From the NCBI RefSeq assembly GCF_000442315.1, contig NZ_KE557323.1, positions 1-64,000 on the forward strand: 64,000 nt of DNA, in the 5' to 3' direction. Below, piece by piece: positions 55,069 through 64,000 of the stretch. A program made the position numbers and the translations under genes. Source of the DNA: Rubellimicrobium thermophilum DSM 16684 (GTDB lineage: Bacteria > Pseudomonadota > Alphaproteobacteria > Rhodobacterales > Rhodobacteraceae). The number at the start of each line of letters is the position of its first letter. Position 1 is the first letter of the stretch. A model generated the notes under the pieces. The model did not search any database. It was not told where the DNA came from and was given only the letters and a program-made list of their open reading frames with translations.

Positions 55069-56477
55069 TCAGGCGGCTCCGGCGGCGACCGAGACCATGT
55101 TGCGCCCCCCGTTCTTGGCCGCATAGAGCGCCATGTCGGCACGGTCCTGAAGCCCGCGATCGGTGAGCCCGCTTGCCAGATCCGCCGGCGTGGCTGTGGC
55201 CACGCCGATCGACAGGGTCACACGCACCTGCCGCGGGGCCGGCTCGCCCTCCGGCCCGATCCAGCCCCCGCCGCGCCGCGCCGCAACCGGCGTATCATCA
55301 AGCAGGAACGGACAGTCTTCGACGGCGCGGCGCAACCCTTCGGCTACGGCACGGGCCTGGGCGGCATCGGTTCCCGGAAGGGCCACCAGGAACTCCTCCC
55401 CCCCCATCCGGGCGAGCAGGTCGCCGGGCCGCAGCCGGCTGCGCAGGCGGCGTGCCACTTCGGCCAGCACGCGGTCCCCCGCGGCATGACCATGACGGTC
55501 ATTGACCCCCTTGAAATGGTCGATGTCCACCAGCATGAGCGCCAGCGGCCGGCCCGTGCGCCGTCCCTCGGCCATCAGACGGCGCAGTTCGGGTTCGGCA
55601 TGACGGCGATTGTGCAGACCCGTCAGCGGATCGCGCAGCGCCGCCTCCAGCTGGGAGCGCAGACCCCTGCGGAGCCGGTCGGCCTGCGCCTTGCGGCGCA
55701 GCAGCGCCCGGGCGCGCAGGATCACCTCGTCCCGGGCGACGCAGGCCGTGACCACATCGTCGGCCCCCAGATCGAGCGCGAGCGCAGCCGTCTGCACGGC
55801 CTCCTCGGGCAGAAGGACCAGTGTCGCGGCATGGCGCCCGCCGCCCGCGCGCGCAGTGCCGCGAGATGCTCGAGCACCTGCGCCCCTTCCTCGAGATCGC
55901 CCCGGATGGCATGCGCATCGAGCACGGCCAGATCCGGCCCGCTGTCGCGATCATCTGTCGCCTCCATGCAGCCGAGCCGCGCGGCAAGGTCGGGCAGGGC
56001 GGCATGGGGCGCCATGGCCGAAGACGAAGCGGCGATCACGGCGATCCGCCCGGTCGGCGCCGCCTCGAAGGGAGAGGCGCCCTCGGCCAGGCCGGTCACG
56101 GCCGGGGCGAGATCGAACTGCGCCTCCCGCGCGCGCAGGAGGCTGCGCAGCCGGGCCTGAAGAAGGCGTTCGCGCGGCTCGCGCGGCATCACATCCTCGG
56201 CCCCGCGGGCCAGCGCGGCCAGGCGCAGCGCCCCCTCTCCCGCCGGGACGAGGACGATCGCCGGAACATTGGCAGGCCGGGCCTCGAGCAGAGAGAGATT
56301 CTCCCCCCCCTCGCCCGCGTCGAGCAGCAGCAGTGCCGCCCCCCCGCCCGCAGCCGTGCCGGGGCCCGGGCCGGATCCGCACAGACCTCCAGCGGCAGAT
56401 GCGCGCGACGGACCGCCTCCTGCAGCCGTGCGCGGCGGGGCGGGTCGCCCTCGACAATCAGGATGTGGCCCGACATG
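55069..56477 (-). CDS. pleD: PleD-type diguanylate cyclase, two frameshifts
   Basis: Restored, this is a REC-REC-GGDEF protein of about 469 residues. It starts MSGHILIVEGDPPRRARLQE (REC1, partly degenerate). REC2 includes RIAVIAASSSAMAPHAALPD, and the GGDEF domain has DPLTGLHNRRHAEPELRRLM, MLVDIDHFKGVND and RMGGEEFLVALPG. The inhibitory RxxD site (RPGD) lies five residues before GGEEF, so product inhibition is expected. Frame breaks are at about 56339-56345 (seven-G run) and about 55829-55832 (GCGGCGGG). The downstream DUF3572 gene is the usual alphaproteobacterial neighbour of pleD. Confidence 0.86.
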
Positions 56478-56571
56478 ATTCGGTTCTCCGCACTGGCCGC
56501 ATCGGTTTCATGATCGGCAGCATGGCAGCAAATCGTTAAGAAACCGTTTAGATGACGGTAAGCATGTTTCG

Positions 56572-56850
56572 ATGACTCAGGATCGCGCAGAAACGCTTGC
56601 CCTGCAGGCCCTCGCCTGGATGGCGGCCGAAGAGGAAATGGCCACCCGCTTTGCCGGGGCCACGGGGGCCAGTCTGGCCGATGCCCGCGATCGCCTGCAA
56701 GATCCTGTTTTCCTTGCATCCGTGCTGGAGTTCCTGCTGCAGGAGGATCGCTGGGTGATGGCCTTCTGCGATGCGCATGGCCTGCCCTATGAGGCGCCGA
56801 TGCAGGCGCTCATGGCGCTGCCGGGCGGACGGCGCCACGAATGGCCCTGA
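56572..56850 (+). CDS. DUF3572 family protein
   Basis: This 92-residue protein is of the DUF3572 group, with LALQALAWMAAEEEMATRFA and FLLQEDRWVMAFCDAHGLPY. It is normally found beside pleD in alphaproteobacteria, as here, but its role is unknown. The start at 56572 is divergent from pleD. Confidence 0.87.
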   Translation: MTQDRAETLALQALAWMAAEEEMATRFAGATGASLADARDRLQDPVFLASVLEFLLQEDRWVMAFCDAHGLPYEAPMQALMALPGGRRHEWP

Positions 56851-56895
56851 AAGCAGGCTAACTTTTGTATAGAACCGGTTAAGGAGATCGGCAGG

Positions 56896-57593
56896 ATGCC
56901 GCGCATCGCCGGAGTGATCTTCGACAAGGACGGCACGCTGTTCGACTTCCAGTCCACCTGGGGCCTGTGGTCCCGCCGCCTGATCGAGGTCGAATCACGC
57001 GGGGATCCTGCCCTGGCGGCGCAACTGGCCGAGGTGCTGGGTTACGACCTGGCCACGGGCCGCTTCCGCCCCGACAGCCTGGCCATCGCCCATACCACGG
57101 AGACCGTGGCCGCGGCGATGCTGCCGCTCCTGCCCTGGACGGATGGCGAATCACTTCGCGCGCGGATGGATGCGCTGGCCGCACAGGTGCCGCAGGTCGA
57201 GGCCGCCCCCCTGCGCGAGGTGTTGGGCCGGCTGAAGGCGATGGGGCTGACCCTGGGCCTCGCCACCAATGACAGCGAGGGCCCGGCGCGGGTGCATCTC
57301 GCCGGGGCGGGGTGGACGATCTGTTCGGCTTTGTCGCCGGCTATGACAGCGGCTGGGGCGGCAAGCCCGGGCCGGGTCAGCTCCTCGCCTTTGCCGAATC
57401 CGCGGGCCTCGATCCGGCGGACTGCGCCATGGTCGGTGACAGCCTGCATGATCTGGCTGCCGCCCGGGCGGCCGGGATGCGGGGGATCGGCGTCCTGACC
57501 GGCGTCGCCGGGCGCGAGACGCTGGCCCCGGCGGCAGAGGTGGTGCTGGAAAGCATCGCGACACTGCCGGACTGGATTGCCACCTGCTCATGA
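56896..57593 (+). CDS. HAD phosphatase (phosphoglycolate phosphatase-like), frameshifted
   Basis: Restored length is about 232 residues. The nucleophile motif is VIFDKDGTLFDFQSTWG (Asp at about residue 9). Motif II is LGLATNDSEGPARVHL, and the C-terminal motif is GKPGPGQLLAFAESAGLDPA with MVGDSLHDLAAARAAG. A missing G in the GCGGGGTGG at about 57308-57313 shifts the frame; the rest continues in another frame as VDDLFGFVAGYDSGWGGKPG to 57593. The substrate is unresolved among small phosphate esters. Confidence 0.83.
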
Positions 57594-57680
57594 TCCGTCC
57601 GCGACGACACATGTCGCGTTCCGGTCGGCCCGGCAGCCCGGGGGCGCGTTAGGCTTGCCCTGCAACAGGGGGAGGCGCGC

Positions 57681-59258
57681 ATGGCGAATGATCTGACAGA
57701 GGCCGCGAACCCGAAGGCCCGGCGCCGCGGCGGCGGGCGCGCCGGCAACGCCCAGCGGCGGGGCAGTGCCGCCCATGAGCAGATGTCCTGGCGCATCCCC
57801 GTCAACCACGACCGCCCGACCGAACCCCTGACCGAAGAAGGCGTGCAGGCGATCCATGACGGCGCCATGCGTGTGCTCGAGGAGATCGGCATCGAATTCC
57901 TGAACGAGGAAGCGCTGGCCCTCTTCCGCCAGGCCGGCTGCACGGTCGAGGGCACGAATGTCCGCATGGGCCGCGACTGGGTCATGGAGATGGTCGCCCG
58001 TGCCCCCCGCGAATTCTCCATCACCCCGCGCAACCCGGAAAGGACGCTGCCCATCGGCGGACGGTATCTCCTGTTCGGCAATGTCTCGTCCCCGCCCAAC
58101 TACTGGGATCTGGAAATCGGACGGAAGGTGCCGGGCACGCGGGCCCATTGCGCGAACCTGTTCCGGCTCACCCAGCATTTCAACTGTATCCATTTCGCGG
58201 GCGGCTATCCGGTGGAGCCGGTGGATGTGCATCCCTCGGTGCGCCATCTCGATGTCCTGTTCGACAAGCTGACCCTGACGGACAAGGTCTGCCACGCCTA
58301 TTCGCTGGGCCGGGAACGCATCGAGGATGCGATGGAGATGGTGCGCATCGCCGGGGGCTATACGGAAGAGGAGTTCCGCGCGACGCCCCGGATGTATACC
58401 AACATCAACTCCACCTCGCCGCTCAAGCACGACCAGCCGATGATCGATGGCTGCCTGCGCATGATCCGGCGGGGTCAGGCGGTGATCGTCACGCCCTTCA
58501 CTCTGGCCGGTGCCATGGCTCCGGTGACGATGGCCGGCGCCGTGACGCTGTCGATCGCCGAGGCGCTGTCGGCCATCGCGCTGTTCCAGTGGGTGCAGCC
58601 GGGCTGCCCCTGCGTGATCGGCACCTTCACCTCGAATGTGGACATGCGCAGCGGCGCCCCCGCCTTCGGCACCCCGGAATACATGCGCGCGACCCAGATG
58701 ACCGGCCAGATGGCCCGCTTCTACGGCTTGCCATTGCGCGCCAGCGGCACCTGCACGGCCAATGTCCCCGATGCCCAGGCCATGTGGGAGACCTGCAATT
58801 CGCTCTGGTCGGCGGTCCAGTCGGGAACCAACATGGTCTATCACGCCGCCGGCTGGCTCGAGGGGGGGCTGATCGCCAGCCCCGAGAAGTTCGTCATGGA
58901 TTGCGAGATGCTCCAGATGATCCAGCGCTACATGGAGCCCGCCATCTGGGATACCACACCCGATTCGATCGCCCTCGACGCCATCCGCGAGGTGGGATCC
59001 GCGGGGCATTATTTCGGCATCGCCCATACCCAGGCCCGCTACGAGACGGCCTTCTATGCCCCCTTCGTCAGCGACTGGCGCAACTGGGAGGCCTTCGATG
59101 CCGCCGGCGCCGTCTGGACGGCCGAACGCGCCCATCGGCTCTACAAGGAGATCCTGCATCATTTCGAGGAGCCGCCGATGGACCCGGCCATCCGGCAGGA
59201 GCTCACGGAATTCGTCGAGCGGCGCAAGCGCGAGGGTGGGGCCCCCACCGATTTCTGA
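57681..59258 (+). CDS. MttB-family (non-pyrrolysine) methyltransferase
   Basis: This 525-residue protein is of the trimethylamine methyltransferase superfamily, with HFNCIHFAGGYPVEPVDVHP, AHEGMTP-type segments and GTPEYMRATQMTGQMARFYG. There is no in-frame amber codon, so it is not a pyrrolysine MttB. The N-terminus has an Arg/Gly-rich stretch (ARRRGGGRAGNAQRRG, about 14-29). Relatives in this group demethylate glycine betaine or other quaternary amines. No corrinoid protein or methyl-acceptor partner is adjacent, so the partner must be encoded elsewhere or the function differs. It may feed methylated amines to the NMG island 42 kb away. Confidence 0.83.
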   Translation: MANDLTEAANPKARRRGGGRAGNAQRRGSAAHEQMSWRIPVNHDRPTEPLTEEGVQAIHDGAMRVLEEIGIEFLNEEALALFRQAGCTVEGTNVRMGRDWVMEMVARAPREFSITPRNPERTLPIGGRYLLFGNVSSPPNYWDLEIGRKVPGTRAHCANLFRLTQHFNCIHFAGGYPVEPVDVHPSVRHLDVLFDKLTLTDKVCHAYSLGRERIEDAMEMVRIAGGYTEEEFRATPRMYTNINSTSPLKHDQPMIDGCLRMIRRGQAVIVTPFTLAGAMAPVTMAGAVTLSIAEALSAIALFQWVQPGCPCVIGTFTSNVDMRSGAPAFGTPEYMRATQMTGQMARFYGLPLRASGTCTANVPDAQAMWETCNSLWSAVQSGTNMVYHAAGWLEGGLIASPEKFVMDCEMLQMIQRYMEPAIWDTTPDSIALDAIREVGSAGHYFGIAHTQARYETAFYAPFVSDWRNWEAFDAAGAVWTAERAHRLYKEILHHFEEPPMDPAIRQELTEFVERRKREGGAPTDF

Positions 59259-59394
59259 AGGCCCGAGGCCTGCCGGGCGGGGAACACGATTCCGTGATCG
59301 CCGACGAAAGGCGAAACTCCGGCCATCGCCCCGCGTGACTGCCCATCGGAGCCGGACCGGACCGGCCGGACAGAAATCCGATGGGAGACGACCG

Positions 59395-59947
59395 ATGAAG
59401 ACCCTTCTTGCTGCCTCCGTCCTGACGCTCGCCGCCTCGGCCGCCCTGGCCGAAATGCATGGCGAGAACCCGATGGTCGGCGGGGCTCCCATGTTCCCCG
59501 AACGCAACATCGTGGAGAATGCGGTCAATTCGGCCGATCACACGACCCTGGTGGCCGCGGTGCAGGCCGCGGGCCTTGTGGAGACGCTGGCCGGCCCCGG
59601 CCCCTTCACCGTCTTCGCCCCCACCAACGAGGCCTTTGCCGCGCTGCCCGCAGGGACGGTCGAGACGCTGCTGATGCCCGAGAACATCGAGCAGCTCCGC
59701 AAGATCCTGACCTGCCATGTCGTCGCCGACGAGCTGTTCTCGGCCGAATTCGCCGAACTGCTCGCCAATGGGGGTGTGGCCAAGGTGACCACGGTGGGGG
59801 GCTGCGTGATCGAGGCCCGCATGACCGATGATGGCCTTCAGCTCACCGACGAGCAGGGGGGGCACCGCGATGGTGACCATCGCCGATGTGGATCAGTCGA
59901 ATGGCGTCATCCACGTCATCGACAAGGTGCTGCTGCCCGCGTCGTGA
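59395..59947 (+). CDS. Fasciclin domain secreted protein, frameshifted
   Basis: This secreted protein of about 183 residues has a signal peptide (about 1-20, MKTLLAASVLTLAASAALA) and one FAS1 domain with TLVAAVQAAGLVETLAGPGP and TVFAPTNEAFAALPAGTVET. In the seven-G run at about 59858-59864 one G is extra; restored, the end reads TAMVTIADVDQSNGVIHVID and stops at 59947. Such proteins mediate adhesion or envelope interactions. Confidence 0.86.
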
Positions 59948-59971
59948 CCTCCCGACCACGCGGACAGGAAA

Positions 59972-60003
59972 GGGGCCGCCGGGCATCCGCCCTGGCGGCC
60001 CTG
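59972..60003. terminator. Convergent terminator hairpin, fasciclin/znuA
   Basis: GGGCCGCCGGGC and GCCCTGGCGGCCC form a stem with one bulge around ATCC. It lies 25 bp after the fasciclin stop and 6 bp before the znuA stop on the other strand. The minus strand reads CCCCTTTCCTGT after the stem, so it may act mainly for znuA. Confidence 0.5.
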
Positions 60004-60008
60004 TCGCG

Positions 60009-61034
60009 TCAGCCGCCGAGGCAGTCCTCCAGGGCTGCGGCGAGCCCTTCGATCAGGGCCGGATAGAGATCCGGGCCGGGTTCCAGGAATACCCCTTCCG
60101 GATCGGCCATGGCGGTGCGCAGATCCGCCCCCTCGCCCAAGGTCGTGGCCCAGGCCGGATCGGTTTCCGAATCGAGCAGAAGGCAGGAGGCGCCCCCGGA
60201 AAGGGCCGTATCGCGCAAGGCCGCGATGGTGGCGGGGGAGGGCGGCGCGCCCGTGAAATCGGCCACCGATCCGGCCGAGGACAGGCCGCTGGCCCGTTCG
60301 AAATAGGCATAGGCATCATGGCCGGCCAGGAACCGGCGATCCCCGAGCGGGGCCATCCGGGCCCGCAGATCGGCAGCCAGTTCCGTCAGGCGGGCCTGTG
60401 CGGCCTCGGCATTGCTCCGGTAGGTCTCGGCATGCGCGGGGTCGAGATCCGACAGGGCCCCCGCAATGGCCCCGACCCAGACGGCGGCCACCGCCGGATC
60501 GAGCCAGGCATGGGGGTCGATCTCGCCGGGCACGCCATGAGCATGGTCGTGATGGCCGTCATGGCCATGGTCGTCCCCCTCATGGTCATGGCTGCCGGCA
60601 TGGGCGTGATCGTCGTGATCCTCGTGATCCTCATGTTCGCCGTGATCATCGTGATCGTCGTGATCCTCGTGATCATGATCGGCCAGATCGGCACGGGCGC
60701 CGAGGATCAGCGGCTCCCATCCCTCTGTCTCGAGGAGGGTGAGGATCCTGGCCTCCGGCGCCAGGCTTCCGATGGCGGTGTCCAGCCAGGGCAGCATGAC
60801 CGGCCCGGTCCAGACGATCAGATCCGCCTCGGTCAGGGCGGCCGCATCGGAGGGACGCAGCGCCATGTCATGCGGCGAGGTGCCGGGCGGCACGACGAGC
60901 GAGGGTTCGCCCACCCCCTCCATGACCATGGCGACAAGGCTGTGAACCGGCCCGATATCCGCCAGGACACGCGGCGCGTTCTCCGCCATGGCAGGGGTGG
61001 CCAGAAGGGCAAGGACGGACAGATGCAGTCGCAT
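60009..61034 (-). CDS. znuA: Zinc ABC transporter substrate-binding protein
   Basis: This 341-residue periplasmic zinc receptor has a signal peptide (MRLHLSVLALLATPAMA) and GGAGG before the ATG at 61034. Zinc ligands appear in DIGPVHSLVAMVMEG (His), HAWLDPAVAAVWV (His) and LAGHDAYAYF (His), as in ZnuA. A long histidine/aspartate-rich loop (about residues 115-175, DHDHEDHDDHDDHGEHEDHE-type) lies between domains; its DNA is strongly repetitive (60530-60690). It works with ZnuCB and is divergent from zur. Confidence 0.92.
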   Translation of the reverse strand: MRLHLSVLALLATPAMAENAPRVLADIGPVHSLVAMVMEGVGEPSLVVPPGTSPHDMALRPSDAAALTEADLIVWTGPVMLPWLDTAIGSLAPEARILTLLETEGWEPLILGARADLADHDHEDHDDHDDHGEHEDHEDHDDHAHAGSHDHEGDDHGHDGHHDHAHGVPGEIDPHAWLDPAVAAVWVGAIAGALSDLDPAHAETYRSNAEAAQARLTELAADLRARMAPLGDRRFLAGHDAYAYFERASGLSSAGSVADFTGAPPSPATIAALRDTALSGGASCLLLDSETDPAWATTLGEGADLRTAMADPEGVFLEPGPDLYPALIEGLAAALEDCLGG

Positions 61035-61073
61035 GGGACCTCCGTGTCGATTCGGCCGGTTCCTATCGGGGAT

Positions 61074-61109
61074 GTTATGGTATAACAAGACGTCTTGTTA
61101 CGATGTAAC
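61074..61109. promoter_or_regulatory. Two Zur-type boxes between znuA and zur
   Basis: Two similar palindromes, GTTATGGTATAAC (61074-61086) and GTTACGATGTAAC (61097-61109), flank a central AGACGTCT palindrome. They match the GTTATnnTATAAC-type Zur operator and sit between divergent znuA and zur, so one operator pair could control both units. Confidence 0.75.
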
Positions 61110-61157
61110 GGAACCCTTGCGGTGGCCCCGGACCGGCTGATAGGAGTTCCCCGCCCC

Positions 61158-61616
61158 ATGACCCGAGCCTTCGACAGCCATGATCATGCCACCTGCCGGC
61201 GCGAGGCCCTTGCCGCCGCCGAGGCCGCCTGCGCAGAACGCGGCGAGCGGCTGACCCCCGTGCGGCGGCGGACGCTCGAGATCCTGCTCGAATCGCATCG
61301 GGCACTGGGCGCCTATGACGTCCTGGAACGCCTGCGCGAGGATGGTTTCGGCAGCCAGCCGCCCGTGGCCTATCGCGCGCTGTCCTTCCTCGTCGAACAG
61401 GGCCTCGTGCACAGGATCGAGGCGCTGCAGGCCTTTGTCGCCTGCGCCCGGCCCGGCAAGACCCATGAAGCGGCCTTTCTCGTCTGCCGCCGTTGCCGCC
61501 GCGTCGCCGAGGAGCCCCTGCCGGATCAGACCCCCACCACCCCGGGATTTGCCGTGGAACGCCGCGTCGTCGAGATGCAGGGACTCTGCCCCGATTGCCG
61601 GAACGGGAAGGCATGA
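61158..61616 (+). CDS. zur: Zinc uptake regulator, Fur family
   Basis: This 152-residue Fur-family repressor has the winged helix LTPVRRRTLEILLESHRALG and zinc-site motifs HDHATCRREA and CRRCRRVAEE with a C-terminal CPDCRNG, so the structural Cys4-type site is present. The start at 61158 has AGGAG upstream. It overlaps znuC (ATGA) and is transcribed with znuCB. It should repress znuA and zur-znuCB when zinc is sufficient. Confidence 0.9.
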   Translation: MTRAFDSHDHATCRREALAAAEAACAERGERLTPVRRRTLEILLESHRALGAYDVLERLREDGFGSQPPVAYRALSFLVEQGLVHRIEALQAFVACARPGKTHEAAFLVCRRCRRVAEEPLPDQTPTTPGFAVERRVVEMQGLCPDCRNGKA

Positions 61617-62359
61617 CCCTGGTCGCGGCCGAGGGAATCGCGGTGCGGCAGGGGCGCCTGCGCGTCCTTCAGGATGTGACGCTGCACATCCGGCCCGGCG
61701 AGATCGTCACCATCGTCGGGCCCAACGGCTCCGGCAAGTCCACGCTGCTGCGCGCCCTGATCGGCGCCGTCCCGCTCGCGGCAGGCCGCGTGATGCGCAG
61801 ACCCGGCCTGCGCATCGGCTATGTGCCCCAGAAGCTCCATATCGATCCGACCCTGCCCATCACGGTGCGCCGCTTCCTCGATCTGCCCCATCCGGTGGAG
61901 GACACACACGCCTGCGCCGCGCTGGAGGAGGCCGGGGCCTCCGGACTGGAAGGACGGCAGATGGCGGCCCTTTCGGGCGGACAGTTCCAGCGCGTGCTGC
62001 TGGCCCGCGCGATCCTGCCCGAGCCGGATCTGCTGATCCTCGACGAGCCGACGCAGGGCCTCGATCAGCCGGGAGCCTCGGCCTTCTACCGGCGCCTGGA
62101 GGCGATCCGCGACCGGCTGGGTTGCGCGGTGCTGATGGTCTCGCACGATCTCCATGTGGTCATGAGCGCGTCCGACCGCGTGATCTGTCTCAACGGCCAT
62201 ATCTGCTGCGAAGGCACACCGGCCGTCGTCTCGGCCGCGCCCGCCTGGCGCGAGCTGTTCGGCACCGGAACGCAGGGCGCGCTGGCGCTCTACCGGCATC
62301 GTCACGACCACACGGACCACGCCGCCCATCACCATTCGCCGCTTTCCGAGGGCGCCTGA
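61613..62359 (+). CDS. znuC: Zinc ABC transporter ATP-binding protein
   Basis: This 248-residue ABC ATPase has Walker A GPNGSGKST (about 39), signature LSGGQFQRVLLARAIL (about 122) and Walker B LLILDEPTQGLD (about 142), then the H-loop in VLMVSHDLHVV. It starts inside the zur stop codon and ends at the znuB start. The C-terminus has a His-rich tail (HRHDHTDHAAHHH) probably binding zinc. Confidence 0.92.
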   Translation: MTLVAAEGIAVRQGRLRVLQDVTLHIRPGEIVTIVGPNGSGKSTLLRALIGAVPLAAGRVMRRPGLRIGYVPQKLHIDPTLPITVRRFLDLPHPVEDTHACAALEEAGASGLEGRQMAALSGGQFQRVLLARAILPEPDLLILDEPTQGLDQPGASAFYRRLEAIRDRLGCAVLMVSHDLHVVMSASDRVICLNGHICCEGTPAVVSAAPAWRELFGTGTQGALALYRHRHDHTDHAAHHHSPLSEGA

Positions 62360-63152
62360 TGCTCGACGATTTCCTGATGAGGGCGGCGCTGGGGGCGCTG
62401 GGGGTGGCGCTGGCCTCGGGGATTCTGGGCTGTTTCGTGGTCTGGCGACGCATGGCCTATTTCGGCGATGCCACCGCCCATGCCTCGATCCTGGGCGTGG
62501 CCTTGTCGCTGGGGCTCGGGCTGCCTCCTGTCTCCGGCATCCTGGCCACGGCCGGAGCGACGGCCCTGCTGGTCTGGCTGCTGGCCGAACGGGGGATCGG
62601 CGCCGATGCGGTGCTGGGCGTGATCGCCCATGGGGCGCTCGGGCTCGGCCTCTTCGCAGCCGCCATCCTGCCGGGGCCGCGGATCAGTCTCGAAGCCTGG
62701 CTGTTCGGCGACATCCTGACGGTCGGGCGCGGCGACCTGCTGATGATCTGGGCGGGTGCCGGGCTGGTGGCAGGGCTGGTGCGCTGGCACTGGGGGCTGC
62801 TGCTGACATCGACCCTGTCGCCGGACCTGGCCCGGGCGGCGGGAATGGATCCGCGACGGGGCAGCCTGCTGCTGTCGCTGCTGCTGGCCGTGGTCGTCGC
62901 CGCAGCCATCCGCATCGTGGGGGCGCTGCTCGTCATCGCCCTGCTCATCATCCCGGCCGCCGCCGCCCGGGGCCTGGCCTGCACGCCCGAAGGCATGGCC
63001 TGGGGCTTCCTGCGGGGATCGGCGCGGGGGCGGCACTGGGCGGGCTGGGGCTGGCCGTGCTCGCGGATGCCGCGGTGGGGCCCTCCATTGTCGCGGTGGC
63101 CGTCGGTATCTTTGCCATTGTGACCGTCGCAACACGTCTGCACAGGGGTTGA
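62359..63152 (+). CDS. znuB: Zinc ABC transporter permease, frameshifted
   Basis: Restored, this permease of about 264 residues has eight hydrophobic segments and MAYFGDATAHASILGVALSL at the N-terminus, typical of ZnuB. A missing G in CGGGGATC at about 63014-63020 shifts the frame; the restored C-terminus reads GIGAGAALGGLGLAVLADAA and ends at 63152. The znuC stop and znuB start overlap as TGATG. Confidence 0.87.
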
Positions 63153-63233
63153 CGCCGATCGAGATTGACTCGGCATCCCGAATGTGCTCGTTTTGTTCTG
63201 ATCTCTCCCTCCCCCCCCCGACGGACCGAATCC

Positions 63234-64000
63234 ATGCCCCTCGACGCGACCGACTCACCGGCCATCTGCGCGCGCGGGCTGGTCAAACGCTTCGGCAGGC
63301 TGACGGCCGTGGACGGCATCGATCTCGATGTGCCCCGCGGCACGATCTTTGCCGTTCTCGGCCCGAATGGCGCCGGCAAGACGACGCTGCTGCGGATGCT
63401 GGCCACATTGCTGCGCCCCGATGCGGGCTCGGCCACGATCATGGGTCATGACCTGATCGGCGATCCCGACGGGGTGCGCGGTGTCATCAGCATGACCGGG
63501 CAGTTCGCCTCGCTCGATGAGGATCTCACGGGACGGGAGAATCTGGTGCTGCTGGCCCGCCTCTGGGGCTTTGGCCGCCGCGCGGCAGGGGAGCGGGCCG
63601 ATGAGCTGCTCCAGGCCTTCGACCTGACGGAGGCCGCCGGCAAACAGGTCAAGAGCTATTCGGGCGGGATGCGCCGCCGTCTCGATATCGCGGCCTCGCT
63701 TGTCGTGACGCCGGGACTGCTGTTCCTCGACGAGCCGACGACCGGCCTCGACCCTTCGGCGCGCGCAGGGGTCTGGTCGCTCATCCGGGATCTTGCGGCA
63801 ACGGGCGTCACGATCCTGCTGACGCCCCAGTATCTCGAGGAGGCGGACCAGCTTGCCGGCCGGATCGCCGTCATCGACCATGGCCGCAAGATCGCCGAGG
63901 GCACCAGCCGGCAGCTCAAGCTGCAGACCGGTTCGGGCGTGCTTCATGTGACACCGCTCGCCGATCCGGACCGGGCGGTAGCGGCGCTGACGCGTGCGAC
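63234..64000 (+). CDS. DrrA-type ABC transporter ATP-binding protein, cut by window end
   Basis: The first 255 residues of an ABC ATPase are visible: Walker [10 protein letters not shown], signature [16 protein letters not shown], Walker [14 protein letters not shown]. The DrrA-like wording ([20 protein letters not shown]) points to a daunorubicin-resistance/ABC-2 exporter family, with its permease beyond 64000. The start at 63234 follows CGAATCC. Substrate unknown. Confidence 0.83.
   Translation, partial: MPLDATDSPAICARGLVKRFGRLTAVDGIDLDVPRGTIFAVLGPNGAGKTTLLRMLATLLRPDAGSATIMGHDLIGDPDGVRGVISMTGQFASLDEDLTGRENLVLLARLWGFGRRAAGERADELLQAFDLTEAAGKQVKSYSGGMRRRLDIAASLVVTPGLLFLDEPTTGLDPSARAGVWSLIRDLAATGVTILLTPQYLEEADQLAGRIAVIDHGRKIAEGTSRQLKLQTGSGVLHVTPLADPDRAVAALTRA

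Noticed and set aside
57681..59258. Pyrrolysine-containing MttB
   Set aside because: The gene reads through without any in-frame amber codon and has family-typical length.
60530..60700. CRISPR-like short repeats
   Set aside because: The repeats encode the His/Asp loop of ZnuA in frame; no regular repeat-spacer pattern.

Overview
The window is 64 kb of very GC-rich, gene-dense DNA from an alphaproteobacterium, most likely of the Rhodobacterales (Rhodobacter/Paracoccus/Roseobacter type). This is inferred from gene content and order (PleD next to a DUF3572 protein, DUF1467, gatCA, TRAP transporters, a non-pyrrolysine MttB homologue, an N-methylglutamate pathway) and from the recognisable alphaproteobacterial RNase P RNA. 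No phage, insertion sequence or CRISPR array was seen.

Layout. 0.3-1.9 kb: argO/argP-type exporter and divergent LysR regulator. 2.1-15.7 kb: a methylamine-utilisation island in two plus-strand blocks. mgdABCD (N-methylglutamate dehydrogenase, easily mislabelled sarcosine oxidase) is followed by an XRE-cupin regulator; mgsABC-gmaS follows later. Between the two blocks lies a tightly overlapping minus-strand operon of six genes: an APC permease and five unfamiliar membrane or membrane-anchored proteins. A GlxA/AraC-type regulator ends the island. Together these genes should turn methylamine plus glutamate into gamma-glutamylmethylamide, then N-methylglutamate, then glutamate plus methylene-tetrahydrofolate. 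16.9-24.5 kb: a hexuronate/aldonate island with uxuA-uxuB divergent from a GntR regulator, a DctPQM TRAP transporter and an idonate-type dehydrogenase. 24.6-39.9 kb: housekeeping genes (tRNA-Gln, kdsA, an MFS carrier, a DksA-like protein, a DUF2235 hydrolase, valS, nadABC, metF/metR, suhB, rhomboid, ceramidase-like). 39.9-56 kb: gatCA, envelope and signalling genes, rnpB, rpmG, mce, a GMC oxidoreductase, efflux and pleD. 56-64 kb: DUF3572, a HAD phosphatase, an MttB-family methyltransferase, a fasciclin protein, the Zur-controlled znuA / zur-znuCB zinc uptake system, and the start of a DrrA-type ABC exporter.

Data quality. At least twelve conserved genes, including the essential valS, gatA and kdsA, carry apparent one-base frameshifts, nearly all in G/C homopolymers. 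The best reading is consensus error in the assembly. It creates an apparent ValS-NadA fusion and apparently truncated PleD, ZnuB, MgsC, GatA and KdsA. The coordinates given here span the restored genes.

The best candidate for something undescribed is the six-gene membrane operon inside the methylamine island (7868-11151), together with a recurring TTTC/GAAA-type palindrome at its promoter region and in front of the XRE-cupin gene.
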